A stretch of 64,000 nucleotides of DNA, from the NCBI GenBank assembly GCA_020446505.1, contig JAGREN010000010.1:1-64000 (forward strand). Reading direction: 5' to 3'. Positions 42,452-51,717 of this stretch are shown one piece after another; positions within the stretch are counted from its first letter, which is position 1, and each line of letters opens with the position of its first letter. The notes below the pieces were generated by a model. The model searched no databases, had not been told where the DNA came from, and saw only the letters and a program-made list of their open reading frames with translations. This stretch comes from Novosphingobium sp. Lineage in GTDB: Bacteria > Pseudomonadota > Alphaproteobacteria > Sphingomonadales > Sphingomonadaceae. The position numbers were made by a program, and so were the translations under genes.

Positions 42452-43636
42452 ATGATGCAGGATGAGATCGAGAAGGACGCGATCGAGCGCCTCCTGCCCG
42501 ATATTGTCGCGCTGCGCCGCGATATCCATGCGCACCCCGAACTCGCCTACGAAGAGCATCGCACAGCAGGCATCGTCGTTGCTGCCCTGCGCGATCTGGG
42601 GCTTGAGGTGACGGAGGGCATTGGCGGCACTGGCGTCGTTGCCTCGCTTCGCAAGGGGCAGTCGTCGCGTTCGATAGGCCTCAGAGCGGACATGGACGCG
42701 CTCGGCTTCGAGGAGAAGACCGGGCTACCTTATCAGAGCACGCACCCCGGCAAGTTTCACGGCTGCGGGCACGACGGGCATACCGCGATGCTGCTTGGCG
42801 CGGTGCGGCTCATCAGGGATCACGTCGAATTCGACGGGACGGTGCATTTCATCTTCCAGCCTGCCGAGGAAGGCGAGGCAGGCGCGCGTGCGATGATCGA
42901 CGACGGCCTGTTCGAGCGCTTCCCTTGCGACGAGGTCTATGCCCTGCACAACTGGCCGGACCTTCCGGCAGGGCAATTCCAGACACGGGCGGGGCCGATC
43001 ATGGCGGCCGCCGACCGCTTCGAGATCACGCTGACCTGCAAGGGTGGGCACGCTGCGCTGCCTCACCAGACGTCGGACGCCATCCTTGCCGCCTCCGATC
43101 TGGTGGTGAAGCTCAACACCATTGTTTCGCGCCGGGTTCCTGCCAGCGAAACGGCCGTGCTTTCGGTCACGATGGTGCAGGGCGGCTCCACGCACAACGT
43201 GATTCCAGCCGACGTGAGAGTGATGGGCACAGCGCGCAGCTTTGCGCCGGACGTGCGCGATACGATCGAGCGTTCGCTTCGCGACATGGTCGCGGGCGTC
43301 GCCCAGAGCCACGGCGTTGGCGCCGAAGTTGTTTACGACCGTTATTACCCCGCTACCGTCAATGCGGTGCACTGTGCTGAAAAGGCGATTGCGGCTGCCG
43401 CAGCGGTTGCAGGACTTGAAGCATCCCACGCACCGGAAGCCGCCTTCACCTCCGAGGACTTCTCTTTCATGTTGGAGGCTGTGCCCGGAGCCTACTGCTG
43501 GCTGGGGCAGGGCACTGGAGCCGGTAGTCCCGCGCTTCACAATCCCGGATACGATTTCAACGACGAAGTCACGGGTCTCGGCATCGCATGGTTTGCCAGC
43601 TTGGTTCGTCAGGTGCTTGCACCTGCCGGGCAATGA
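42452..43636 (+). CDS. M20 family amidohydrolase (hippurate hydrolase-like)
   Basis: 394 residues from the first of two adjacent ATGs, after GGAG. The motif RRDIHAHPELAYEEHRT opens the family fold. HGCGHDGHTAMLLG, FIFQPAEEGEAGARAMIDDGLF and SEDFSFMLEAVPGAYCWLG give the metal-site Cys, His and Glu residues. These enzymes release the acyl group from N-acyl amino acids. It is translationally coupled to the threonine-dehydratase-like gene, so the freed amino acid is probably deaminated next. Confidence 0.9.
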   Translation: MMQDEIEKDAIERLLPDIVALRRDIHAHPELAYEEHRTAGIVVAALRDLGLEVTEGIGGTGVVASLRKGQSSRSIGLRADMDALGFEEKTGLPYQSTHPGKFHGCGHDGHTAMLLGAVRLIRDHVEFDGTVHFIFQPAEEGEAGARAMIDDGLFERFPCDEVYALHNWPDLPAGQFQTRAGPIMAAADRFEITLTCKGGHAALPHQTSDAILAASDLVVKLNTIVSRRVPASETAVLSVTMVQGGSTHNVIPADVRVMGTARSFAPDVRDTIERSLRDMVAGVAQSHGVGAEVVYDRYYPATVNAVHCAEKAIAAAAAVAGLEASHAPEAAFTSEDFSFMLEAVPGAYCWLGQGTGAGSPALHNPGYDFNDEVTGLGIAWFASLVRQVLAPAGQ

Positions 43637-44625
43637 CAAGCTGCGCGAACGATCCACTGGCCATTTCGGCAGATGACGTACTTGGCGCCGCCCGGATGAT
43701 CCGGGGCGTTGCCGTGCGCACGCCGCTGCTGGAATACGCGTTTCTCAACGAGCGGATCGGCAGCCGTGTCCTGATAAAATTCGAAGGCGCGCAGATCAGT
43801 GGATCGTTCAAGTTTCGCGGCGCCTACAACCGGCTGGCTCGCATTGCCGAGGCGGATCGCGCCAAGGGTGTCGTCGCGTGGTCATCTGGAAATCATGCGC
43901 AAGGCGTCGCTGCGGCAGCGCGGATTCTCGGCATTCCCGCAGCCATCGTGATGCCCGAAGATGCCCCGGTCATGAAACTCGCCAATACGCGCGCACTTGG
44001 TGCCGAGGTCGTACTCTATGACCGCGCCAGCCAGTCGCGCGAGGAAATCGCTACGGCATTGGCGAATGAGCGCGGTGCAGTGCTGGTCCCATCGTTCGAC
44101 GATCCCTTCATCATCGCGGGGCAAGGGACTGTCGGTCTCGAAATCATGGAGCAAGCTGAAGAGTGCAGCGCTGATATCAGTCAGGTGCTCGTCTGCTGCG
44201 GCGGAGGTGGTCTGGTCGCGGGTGTCGCCACTGCGATCCGGGACAAGTTGCCTGACGTTGCGGTGTGGTCGGTTGAGCCTGCCGATTTCGATGATACGGC
44301 TCGCTCGCTTGTTTCCGGACGGCGCGAAAAGGTTCCGGTCGGGGCCAGTTCGATTTGCGATGCCTTGCTCACGCCCATGCCGGGCGCATTGACCTTTCCG
44401 ATCAATCGCCAGCTCCTCGCTGGAGGCCTCTCCGTGACCGATGACGAGGTGCGAAGCGCCATGCGCTACGCCTTCGAGGTGCTGAAACTGGTGATCGAAC
44501 CGGGCGGCGCGGTGGCACTTGCCGCACTGCTGTCTGGCAAGGCGCCCAAGGCCGATGGTGCGACTGTGGTCGTCGTGTCAGGCGCGAACGTCGATGCTGA
44601 CCTGTTTGCCAGCGCTATTGCCTGA
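43633..44625 (+). CDS. Threonine/serine dehydratase family PLP enzyme
   Basis: 330 residues, ATG overlapping the M20 stop (ATGA). The PLP Lys lies in ISGSFKFRGAYNRL, the phosphate loop is CCGGGGLVAGV, and SSGNHAQGVAAAARILGIPAAIVMP is typical. The short length without a regulatory ACT domain suits catabolic threonine dehydratase, serine racemase, 3-hydroxyaspartate dehydratase or EutB-type enzymes; sequence alone cannot choose. It probably deaminates the product of the M20 amidohydrolase. Confidence 0.88.
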   Translation: MTSCANDPLAISADDVLGAARMIRGVAVRTPLLEYAFLNERIGSRVLIKFEGAQISGSFKFRGAYNRLARIAEADRAKGVVAWSSGNHAQGVAAAARILGIPAAIVMPEDAPVMKLANTRALGAEVVLYDRASQSREEIATALANERGAVLVPSFDDPFIIAGQGTVGLEIMEQAEECSADISQVLVCCGGGGLVAGVATAIRDKLPDVAVWSVEPADFDDTARSLVSGRREKVPVGASSICDALLTPMPGALTFPINRQLLAGGLSVTDDEVRSAMRYAFEVLKLVIEPGGAVALAALLSGKAPKADGATVVVVSGANVDADLFASAIA

Positions 44626-44633
44626 GGCTCCTT

Positions 44634-45563
44634 TCAGTAGCCCCGACTCCGGTCCACTTCGCCTTCGAAAGGCTCGCCAGCAAGTGCGCGCCTGACATTG
44701 GCGATCAGCGAGTGGACGGCAGTGTCCTTGCGAGTAACGCCGGCAATGTGCGGCGTCAGGACAATTGCCGGGTGCGAATAGAACGGGTGGCCTTCGGGCA
44801 AGGGTTCGGGGTCGGCGACATCGAGCATGGCATAGCGCAACTGGCCTCTATCGAGAGCATCCAGCAGATCCTGCTCTACGAGATGACCTCCGCGCGCCAC
44901 GTTTATAAGGCTGGCACCCATTGGCATCCTGTCGAACAGGTCGCGGGACAGAACGCCTCTGGTTTCATCGGTTAGCGGAAGCAGGCAGACGAGAATTTCG
45001 CAATCGGCGAGGAAATCGCCGAGCTGGCCGCTTCCTCCATAGCAGCGCGTGCCTTCGATTGCGCCGCCGCTCCGGCTCCAGCCGATCGTCCTGAAACCGA
45101 GCCTGTTCAGACGAGCGAGCGAGGCGCGGCCCAGTTCGCCAAGGCCCATCACGCCGACTGTCCGTTCCGAGCAGAATTTGACGTCGCGGTGGCTCCAGCG
45201 GCTCTCGCGCTGCTCCGTAGCGTAGAACGGCATGTCGCGATGGAGCATGAGCGCCGCCATCGAGACATATTCGACCATCGTCGTGGTGATGCCGCTTTCG
45301 ATCATGCGTACGACGCGGACGTGCGGAGGCAGGCAGGACAGGTCCAGCTGGTCGACGCCTGCGCCGATACTGAAGACCACCTCCAGATTGTCGAGAGCCG
45401 CGACAAGCTCCGGATCGAGTGTCCACGCGATCAGGTAGCGGATTTCCTCAGCATTGCCGATCTCGGGCCAGCAGCGGAAATCCATCTCTGGCATCTGCTC
45501 GGCGAAGACCGCTTGCCACAAGGCGCCGCGAGCGGGATCGCCGGTATGGAGGATAGCTGTCAT
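44634..45563 (-). CDS. ghrA: Glyoxylate/hydroxypyruvate reductase A-type dehydrogenase
   Basis: 309 residues from the ATG at 45561-45563, overlapping the PepSY gene stop (ATGA). NAD(P) binding is GVMGLGELG. The catalytic Arg is in INVARGGHLVE, the Glu in DVADPEPLPEGHPF, and the His in LTPHIAGVT, as in GhrA. It reduces glyoxylate or hydroxypyruvate and other 2-keto acids. A long N-terminal open extension is inside the upstream PepSY gene. It is convergent with the dehydratase gene. Confidence 0.88.
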   Translation of the reverse strand: MTAILHTGDPARGALWQAVFAEQMPEMDFRCWPEIGNAEEIRYLIAWTLDPELVAALDNLEVVFSIGAGVDQLDLSCLPPHVRVVRMIESGITTTMVEYVSMAALMLHRDMPFYATEQRESRWSHRDVKFCSERTVGVMGLGELGRASLARLNRLGFRTIGWSRSGGAIEGTRCYGGSGQLGDFLADCEILVCLLPLTDETRGVLSRDLFDRMPMGASLINVARGGHLVEQDLLDALDRGQLRYAMLDVADPEPLPEGHPFYSHPAIVLTPHIAGVTRKDTAVHSLIANVRRALAGEPFEGEVDRSRGY

Positions 45564-46597
45564 GAGCCTCGGCCCTTTCTTCGTGAGCGCCACCATGCGA
45601 GCGGGCCGCTGATTGCCAGGAATACCAGCGCAAATGCCGCTGCAAGGATCGGCCAGCGCCCTGCGGGGCCAATCGTGTCGCCGGTGTGGATCGGCAGGGC
45701 CGTGATCCAGAGAGCGTGGTTCTGCTCGAATGGCAGGATGGAGGTCACGCGCTCGTCGATTGTCGAGACGGTAACGACGTCCACGGCCCACTTGCCGCCG
45801 CGCGGCGCGAGGAAATTGACTGACAGGCTGCCATCGGCAGCAAAGCGCACGTCGCGCGGCTCGGATGCGGGAAAGGCGGACTGCGCCAGGCCGAAAGCAC
45901 GATCTATCGATTTTGCATCGGGATCGCTTGGCTCTGGTGTCGTGACAGCGGCGGCCCAGGGTGCCGGTATGTCCGGCACGGAAAGCAGCATGCCGGTCAC
46001 GGCGCTCGACAATAGAACGAAGGCAAGCACGGCACCGACCGAGCGGTGCCACATACGCAGTTTCAATCGCGCAGGCGCGCGAGCCGGAGCACCGAGTTCC
46101 CGAGCAACGCGCGACGCACCGGGCCACCAGTGCCAGACACCGCTCAACGCGAGCACGGCGAGCGCGAGGCCGTTCAGGGCAACGATAGCAAGACCAACCG
46201 GACCGGACATCAGCTTGTAATGGACTTGCAGTGCGGCCTCGTGCGGAAAGCGCCAGATAGAACCGGATGCCAGCACGATGCCGCTGTCAGGATCGATGGC
46301 GGCATAGCGCATCGTGCCGTCAGTGCCCTCAAGCTGCGCGAATGCGGCGCTCTTGCCTTCGACCGGAAAGAAGATCCGCTTGAGGTGCAGGTCGGGAAAG
46401 GCTTTTATCGCGGCGCCGGCCAAGGTCGATAGCGGGACGATCTTGCCGTCTTTGCCAGTCTCGGCAGGCAGGGCGAACTGGGTCAGCTCGTCCCGAAACA
46501 GCAGGATCGCGCCAGTCGCGGCCTGCAACAAAAGCAGGGGCGCGAAAACCAGCGCGATCCAGCGATGTGCAATCAACAGGCTACGTGGCTTTTGCAT
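45560..46597 (-). CDS. PepSY-domain membrane protein
   Basis: 345 residues with four membrane spans: IALVFAPLLLLQAATGAILL, VGLAIVALNGLALAVLALSG, VGAVLAFVLLSSAVTGMLL and WPILAAAFALVFLAISGPLA. Between spans lie periplasmic PepSY-like regions. Such proteins occur beside TonB-dependent siderophore receptors and some act as inner-membrane ferric reductases. The upstream neighbour is exactly such a receptor (77-bp gap), so a role in releasing or reducing imported metal is inferred. It is translationally coupled to the GhrA-type gene, possibly by chance. Confidence 0.88.
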   Translation of the reverse strand: MQKPRSLLIAHRWIALVFAPLLLLQAATGAILLFRDELTQFALPAETGKDGKIVPLSTLAGAAIKAFPDLHLKRIFFPVEGKSAAFAQLEGTDGTMRYAAIDPDSGIVLASGSIWRFPHEAALQVHYKLMSGPVGLAIVALNGLALAVLALSGVWHWWPGASRVARELGAPARAPARLKLRMWHRSVGAVLAFVLLSSAVTGMLLSVPDIPAPWAAAVTTPEPSDPDAKSIDRAFGLAQSAFPASEPRDVRFAADGSLSVNFLAPRGGKWAVDVVTVSTIDERVTSILPFEQNHALWITALPIHTGDTIGPAGRWPILAAAFALVFLAISGPLAWWRSRRKGRGS

Positions 46598-46674
46598 CCT
46601 TGCAGCCTGCTAATTGCTGGTCCGGCGGCTCTTTCGCAAGGGCCATGCAGAAGAGCCGCCGATCCCTCCTGTGA

Positions 46675-48825
46675 TCAGAAGAAGAAGGTAACCTTGCCAG
46701 TCACGGCGCGCGGCGCACCCGGCGCAACCCACCAGCGGTGGTAGCTGGCCGAATAGTAGCGCTTGTCGAGCAGGTTGGTGACGTCCAGACTCAGTTTGAA
46801 AGTCTCGCTCGCCTCGTAGCTGGCTAGTGCGCGGACCAGCGTATAGCCCGGCAGGTAGAAGTCCGTTCCGGTTTCGCCCAGTCGCTTGCTGACGTAGTTC
46901 ACGCCTGCGCCGACAGTGAACTTGCTCGTCTCGCCGACTTCGAATTCCTTCGTCACCAGCAGGTTGGCAGTGTGCTTGGGAATGTTGATGAGCGGATCGC
47001 CCTTTACGATGGTCAGGCCGAAGTCCTTGTCGGCCGCCGCATCGTCCCACCCTGCGTCGGTGTAGGCATAGTTGGCGATGATGAACAAGCCGTCGAGCAG
47101 ATTTGCCGTCACGTCGGCTTCGAGACCGCGGCTCTTGGCCGAACCGACCGTTGCCGAGAAGTTCGCGTGGAGCGGGTCGGCGGTCAGGATATTGGTCTTC
47201 TTCATGTCATAGACGGCGAGCGTCGCGTTGATCGACTTGTCGAGCGACGTGTAGCGCAGACCCGCTTCGTAGGACTTGCTGGTTTCCGGAGCGAACGGGA
47301 TGCCGGCAAAGTCGGCGCCGCTGTTCGGACGGAAGCCTTCGCCATAGGCTACATAGATGCTGAACGTATCGGTCAATTCGTAGAGAGCGCCAACGGTCGG
47401 GCTGAATCGCTTCTTGGTCGATTCCAGCACCGTAGCCGGAGTGGTCCGGAAGTTGGTGAAGACCTGGTTGAAGTGATCGAAGCGGCCGCCGAGGCGAATC
47501 TTCAGGTGGTCGGTCAGATCGACCTGATCCTGGAAATAGATGCCGTAGGACTTCTGCTTTTCATTCGAGTTCTGGATTACCGAATCCGGTGTCGGAAAAC
47601 TTCCGTAAACCGGATTGTAGATATCGATTGCGTTGTAGGCTGCCGTGATTGGGCTTCCGGCGGTGTAGGCCGGCGGACGCGAACGTTCCTGGAACAGGTC
47701 AAGCTCGAATTCGTCCCAGTCCGCACCGACCAGCACATGGTGGACGAGCGAGCCGGTGTAGAGCTTGCCCGAGATTTCCGCGCGCAGGGTCTTGTTGGTG
47801 GTATCGTAGTCCTTGTAGCGGTGCTGGCGCGACAGGTAATTCTTGGTCGTTACGAGAGTCTGTCGGCCACCTGCCAGTTCGGCATCGCTCGACCAGCCTT
47901 CGAAGCTGGTGTCACGATATCCGGCGCCAAGCAGAAGATACCAGTCGCTCGAAAGTTGCTGCTGGATCTGCAACTGGTGACCCAGGACCTTCACGCGGGT
48001 CGGACCATCCAGCGGTTCGCCAAGGAACCGCGAATTGGGGATCAGGCCAAGCACGCCGTCCACCGCGACCACGCCGCGGTCGAAGGGAACCTCGTTGTTC
48101 ACATATTCGAGTTCGTAGCTGATCTTCGTGCTGTCGGTTGGCGCAAAGAGAATCGAGGGCGAAGCAACGATCTTGTTCGATTGAACCGTGTCGCGGAAGC
48201 TGTGAGCATCCTGCGCGGCGCCATTCAGGCGGATTGCGATCGTGTCCGAAAGGGCAAGGTTGTAGTCGCCTTCGACACGGAAAGTGGAGAAGCTGCCAGC
48301 CGACAGCGAGAAGCTGCCGAAGCTGTGGTCGAGGCTGGCCTTCTTGGTGATGATGTTGACGGTGCCGCCCGGCTCGCCACGTCCGAAGACAGCGCCGTTC
48401 GGGCCTTTCAGGATTTCGATGCGCTCGATGTTCGATGCATCGCGCGGTCCGGCATAGCCGCGGCCGCCATTGAAGCCGTTGACCAGGAAGCCCGAGGGGA
48501 AGTTTTCGTCACCGGCAAAGCCGCGGATCGCGAAGGAGTCCCAAAGACCGCCGAAGTTGTTCTGCCGGGAAACCCCGCTGGCGAGATCGAGTGCGGAATC
48601 GAGCCCGGTGATGTTAAGGTCCCGGAGCAGCTCGCCGTCGATGGTCTGGACGGTCTGTGGAAGGTCGGTAAGCGGAACATCGCCCCGATACTGCTGACGC
48701 AGCCCGGTGACGACGATCGTATCGCCTTCGTCGCCGGCGCTCTGCGCACTGGCGGCGGTCGGCAGGGCGATGGTAGCCACACTGGAGAAAAGGGCGGCAT
48801 AAACTGCGGACTTGAACTTCGTCAT
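46675..48825 (-). CDS. TonB-dependent siderophore-type receptor
   Basis: 716 residues from the ATG after AGGGGG. The signal peptide is followed by a TonB box DTIVVTG (35-41), then a plug domain (IERIEILKGPNGAVFGRGEPGGTVNIITKK) and a 22-strand barrel ending in GKVTFFF. The GRGEPGGTVNIITKK form is typical of ferric-siderophore receptors. The longer upstream frame lacks a signal. It lies in a run with HupE-like, DUF4198 and PepSY genes, so the cargo may be iron or another metal in chelated form. Confidence 0.92.
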   Translation of the reverse strand: MTKFKSAVYAALFSSVATIALPTAASAQSAGDEGDTIVVTGLRQQYRGDVPLTDLPQTVQTIDGELLRDLNITGLDSALDLASGVSRQNNFGGLWDSFAIRGFAGDENFPSGFLVNGFNGGRGYAGPRDASNIERIEILKGPNGAVFGRGEPGGTVNIITKKASLDHSFGSFSLSAGSFSTFRVEGDYNLALSDTIAIRLNGAAQDAHSFRDTVQSNKIVASPSILFAPTDSTKISYELEYVNNEVPFDRGVVAVDGVLGLIPNSRFLGEPLDGPTRVKVLGHQLQIQQQLSSDWYLLLGAGYRDTSFEGWSSDAELAGGRQTLVTTKNYLSRQHRYKDYDTTNKTLRAEISGKLYTGSLVHHVLVGADWDEFELDLFQERSRPPAYTAGSPITAAYNAIDIYNPVYGSFPTPDSVIQNSNEKQKSYGIYFQDQVDLTDHLKIRLGGRFDHFNQVFTNFRTTPATVLESTKKRFSPTVGALYELTDTFSIYVAYGEGFRPNSGADFAGIPFAPETSKSYEAGLRYTSLDKSINATLAVYDMKKTNILTADPLHANFSATVGSAKSRGLEADVTANLLDGLFIIANYAYTDAGWDDAAADKDFGLTIVKGDPLINIPKHTANLLVTKEFEVGETSKFTVGAGVNYVSKRLGETGTDFYLPGYTLVRALASYEASETFKLSLDVTNLLDKRYYSASYHRWWVAPGAPRAVTGKVTFFF

Positions 48826-49143
48826 TGTAAGACCCCCTGAGGCAGATTGACGTATTCCTGCAATTTTTCTGGTTGATTGGAGCCTTCGATAACGGCGGCG
48901 AACAACGCCGCGTGCGATGATTCCAGCAACTTCTTGTGTCAAGGCTCGATGCTATTCGCCGTCCGATACATGTTCGTTTGAAAGAGCGCCCTTCAACGGC
49001 GGAATATGACGAATCGATGATATGCGCCGCGCAATATGCCGTGCATCAGAACTGGGCATCGACAACGCAGAATGGCCGGACCTTTCGGCCCGGCCATTGC
49101 GTGGAAGGCGGAGGGAGAGGGATGTCCCGCCTTCAGGGGATCG
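48826..49143. other. Intergenic region before the receptor gene
   Basis: 318 bases between the membrane acyltransferase end and the receptor start, both leftward. It should hold a receptor promoter. A strong hairpin (49071-49098) is present. I could not pick out a convincing Fur box. Confidence 0.45.
49071..49098 (-). terminator. Hairpin downstream of the membrane acyltransferase gene
   Basis: AATGGCCGG (49071-49079) and CCGGCCATT (49090-49098) form a nine-base GC-rich stem with a ten-base loop, 45 bp past the stop of the leftward gene. It could end the metal-locus transcript or attenuate it before the receptor gene. No T-run follows. Confidence 0.55.
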
Positions 49144-50361
49144 TCACAGGTACTTGAGCCACCAGATGTCGCGGCGGCGCTGCTTCAGGCCCGCGAACCA
49201 GCGTGTCGGGTAATAAAGCGGCAGAATCAGGATCGCGACCCAGATCCAAACGGTCGAGAGATTGTCGACCCCGAACACCTCGCCCTTGGTCGGTCCGTAA
49301 ATGGCGAGCGCGATATTGTAGATCACCTTCAGCACATAGAGGTGCAGGATGTAGAAGAACATCGGCGCGCCGCCGAAATAGGCGAGGTGCGGAAGCGTCC
49401 AGTTGTCCTGATGCTTCTCGAACAGGGCGAGCAGCAGGCAGCCGACGCCAACCGTAGGCATCAGGAAGAGCAACGAAGGCGGATATTTGGTGAGCGAAAG
49501 GAAGCTCATCGTCGTGCGCAGGGCGCTTTCGCCATGGAACCACGGCTTGTCGCCGTAGAAATTGAGATAGCGGATGGCGACGAAGCCGATGACCAGCGCG
49601 AGGCCGAGCCGGACAAGGCGCTTGATACGCAGATCGGATTCGACGCCGCGGCCGAACCACGGTCCCGAAGCGTAGCCCAGCAGGATCAGGCCGATCCATG
49701 GCAGGACAGGATAGGTCGTCTTGGCCGTGTAACCGTTGCCCAGCTCGATCAGCGTGCGCTCATGGATCATCGCCCAGGGCACATACATGGGCGATCCGGG
49801 CGCAAAGCTGATCGGATCGAGCAGGTTGTGGAGGCACACAATCGCGAGACCGACCACGACCTGCGCTACACGCGGCAGGTGGATGAGGGCAGACAGAGCG
49901 ATCATGCTGATGCCGATGGCCCAGATCACCTGAAGCCAGAACGCGTGAGGCGGAAATTCGATCGGCTGGGTGGGCCATGCGAACCCGACCACGGTCAATT
50001 CGAGAAACAGCAGGAACAGGCCGCGCGTGAACAGGAACCATGAGACTTCGCGCTTGGTGTGCGACTGGCCGTAAAGGTAGGCCGACAGCCCAGTCAGGGC
50101 CACGAAAGTCGGTGCGCAGAAGGTCGAAAGCAGGCGGGTGAAGAACAGGCCCGGGTCGGTCGTCGCCGCATCGACCGGATCGGTGACCTGAAGATGCAGG
50201 AAGAACGTCTCACGCACATGATCGACCAGCATGAACAGCATCACCAGCCCGCGCAGCGCATCGATAGCGAGAAGGCGCGTTCTGGCCTTGACCTTTTCGG
50301 CAGTGATCGGCGGTGGGGGCGACAGCATGTCGGCTGTCGGACTTTGTGCAATCGATGACAT
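49144..50361 (-). CDS. HGSNAT/DUF1624-like membrane acyltransferase
   Basis: 405 residues with about ten membrane spans. The start RTRLLAIDALRGLVMLFMLVDHVRETFF is the diagnostic segment of the heparan-alpha-glucosaminide N-acetyltransferase-like (DUF1624) family, which transfers acetyl groups across membranes. The function in bacteria is poorly known. Here it is 25 bp downstream of the anchored protein in the metal-locus operon, so it might modify a siderophore or cell-surface sugar. That is inference only. Confidence 0.82.
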   Translation of the reverse strand: MSSIAQSPTADMLSPPPPITAEKVKARTRLLAIDALRGLVMLFMLVDHVRETFFLHLQVTDPVDAATTDPGLFFTRLLSTFCAPTFVALTGLSAYLYGQSHTKREVSWFLFTRGLFLLFLELTVVGFAWPTQPIEFPPHAFWLQVIWAIGISMIALSALIHLPRVAQVVVGLAIVCLHNLLDPISFAPGSPMYVPWAMIHERTLIELGNGYTAKTTYPVLPWIGLILLGYASGPWFGRGVESDLRIKRLVRLGLALVIGFVAIRYLNFYGDKPWFHGESALRTTMSFLSLTKYPPSLLFLMPTVGVGCLLLALFEKHQDNWTLPHLAYFGGAPMFFYILHLYVLKVIYNIALAIYGPTKGEVFGVDNLSTVWIWVAILILPLYYPTRWFAGLKQRRRDIWWLKYL

Positions 50362-50386
50362 TTGCTTTCTCCCCTCTCAACTCGCC

Positions 50387-50989
50387 TCAGTCGCCCGCGG
50401 GCTCGAACAGATCCTTGTAGAAACCGGCTACGCGAACGGTCACGGAAACGGGTGTTTCGCCCTTGTTCCGCCAGTACCAGCCGTGCGTGCCCTCGAAGGG
50501 CGCCGTGAATACGCCTTTGCCTTGGTCCAGCTCGCGCTCTTTCCAATAGCTCGTGAATTCGCCTTCCGCGGCATCGGGGTGTTCGCCGTGCATATCGACT
50601 TTCACCGGGCCACCCTTTGAGGCCCATTCGAAGACAAAGCTGTCGCCCTGGCCCATGTGCGCCTTGATTTCCTTGCCGCTGTGGGGAGCGAGTTCGATGG
50701 TCATCTCGTCTTCCCGCAAGGTGCCGGTCCGGGCGATAGTGGCCTTGTCTGGCGTCGCGGCGACGGCTGATGCAATTACCGCGCTGCTTCCTGGCGAGGC
50801 TGTGTCGGCAACATCGGACATTCCAGTAAGTCCGAGTGCACGGCCTGCACCTGTCGGATCGATGCCGTATTCGGCAGGAAGCACGAAGAGAGTGAGAACC
50901 ACTGCCGCAACGGCAACGGCCGTGCCGCTCGCCTTGGCAAGAGCGGCACGATCGACTTGCGGAACCGCGATTGAGTCAGCCTGGTTCAT
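50387..50989 (-). CDS. Membrane-anchored periplasmic protein
   Basis: 200 residues. One membrane span near the N-terminus (AVAVAAVVLTLFVLPAEYGI) is followed by a low-complexity Ala/Ser/Thr linker and a compact beta-rich domain (EMTIELAPHSGKEIKAHM, VFEWASKGGPVKVDMHGEHPD, PFEGTHGWYWRNKGETPVSVTVRV). Similar proteins are annotated only as transmembrane anchor proteins and turn up beside metal genes. Its ATG overlaps the HupE-like stop. The HGEHPD and HGWYW stretches could bind metal. Confidence 0.78.
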   Translation of the reverse strand: MNQADSIAVPQVDRAALAKASGTAVAVAAVVLTLFVLPAEYGIDPTGAGRALGLTGMSDVADTASPGSSAVIASAVAATPDKATIARTGTLREDEMTIELAPHSGKEIKAHMGQGDSFVFEWASKGGPVKVDMHGEHPDAAEGEFTSYWKERELDQGKGVFTAPFEGTHGWYWRNKGETPVSVTVRVAGFYKDLFEPAGD

Positions 50990-51717
50990 GCGACATTCCC
51001 CTGGGTGAAGTAGCCGGTAAGCTGATAGCCCATGAGCACCAGCCCGGCAGCCATCAGTGCTGTATTGAAGGCGACGGCATGGCGCTTGAAATCGCCGGAC
51101 AACCGCCAGAAATTCATGAGTATGAGAATAATCGCGAGCGCCATGAACTGGCCCAGTTCCACGCCCACGTTGAAGGCGATCAGGTTGGGCACGAGGCCAT
51201 CTTTCTGCACGGTGAGGTCCTGCAACTTGGTCGCGAGGCCAAAGCCATGGAAGAACCCGAAGATCAGCACGGCTGCCTTGGGGTTAGGTCGCCAGCCCAG
51301 CCAGGTCTCGAAAGCATCCATGTTATCGAGCGCCTTGTAGACGACCGACAAGCCGATGATCGCGTCGATCAGGTATGCGTTCGCGCGAATGTCGAGCAGC
51401 ACGCCTGCCAGCAGGGTGGTGCTGTGCCCGATTGCGAACAGCGTCACATAGGTGCCGATGTCGCGCATCCGGTATAGGAAGAAGATCACGCCTGCCAGAA
51501 ACAGCAGGTGATCGTAGCCCGTCACCATGTGCTTGGCGCCGAGGTACATGTAGGGGATCAGGTTGATCCCGCTCGCTCCTTCGATGAAGGCCTGATCGTT
51601 CTCGTCAACACCGTGGGCGTGTAACACCGTGCTGATCGCCGCGAGGCACAGTCCCGTCGCGATCAGAGAGATACGACGGAGCGTTGCGGGGCGAGGGAGC
51701 GCGATCATGCCGGTCAC
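50986..51717 (-). CDS. HupE/UreJ family membrane protein
   Basis: 243 residues: a cleavable or first membrane segment, then HGVDENDQAF, and six or so spans with conserved His (MVTGYDHLLFLAGVIFF, AIGHSTTLLAGV, FGFFHGFGLATKL). HupE/UreJ proteins are nickel or cobalt permease-like. It overlaps genes on both sides by 4 bases and lies in an operon with secreted DUF4198 and small His-containing proteins, supporting a metal-uptake role. Confidence 0.88.
   Translation of the reverse strand: MTGMIALPRPATLRRISLIATGLCLAAISTVLHAHGVDENDQAFIEGASGINLIPYMYLGAKHMVTGYDHLLFLAGVIFFLYRMRDIGTYVTLFAIGHSTTLLAGVLLDIRANAYLIDAIIGLSVVYKALDNMDAFETWLGWRPNPKAAVLIFGFFHGFGLATKLQDLTVQKDGLVPNLIAFNVGVELGQFMALAIILILMNFWRLSGDFKRHAVAFNTALMAAGLVLMGYQLTGYFTQGNVA

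Noticed and set aside
27576..45563. Ectoine catabolism locus (Lrp regulator, aminotransferase, semialdehyde dehydrogenase, dehydratase)
   Set aside because: The key DoeA-type M24 hydrolase and DoeB deacetylase are absent, and the transporter is of the peptide type.
46972..48840. Long rightward open frame of 622 codons
   Set aside because: Antisense shadow of the TonB-dependent siderophore receptor; no family features.
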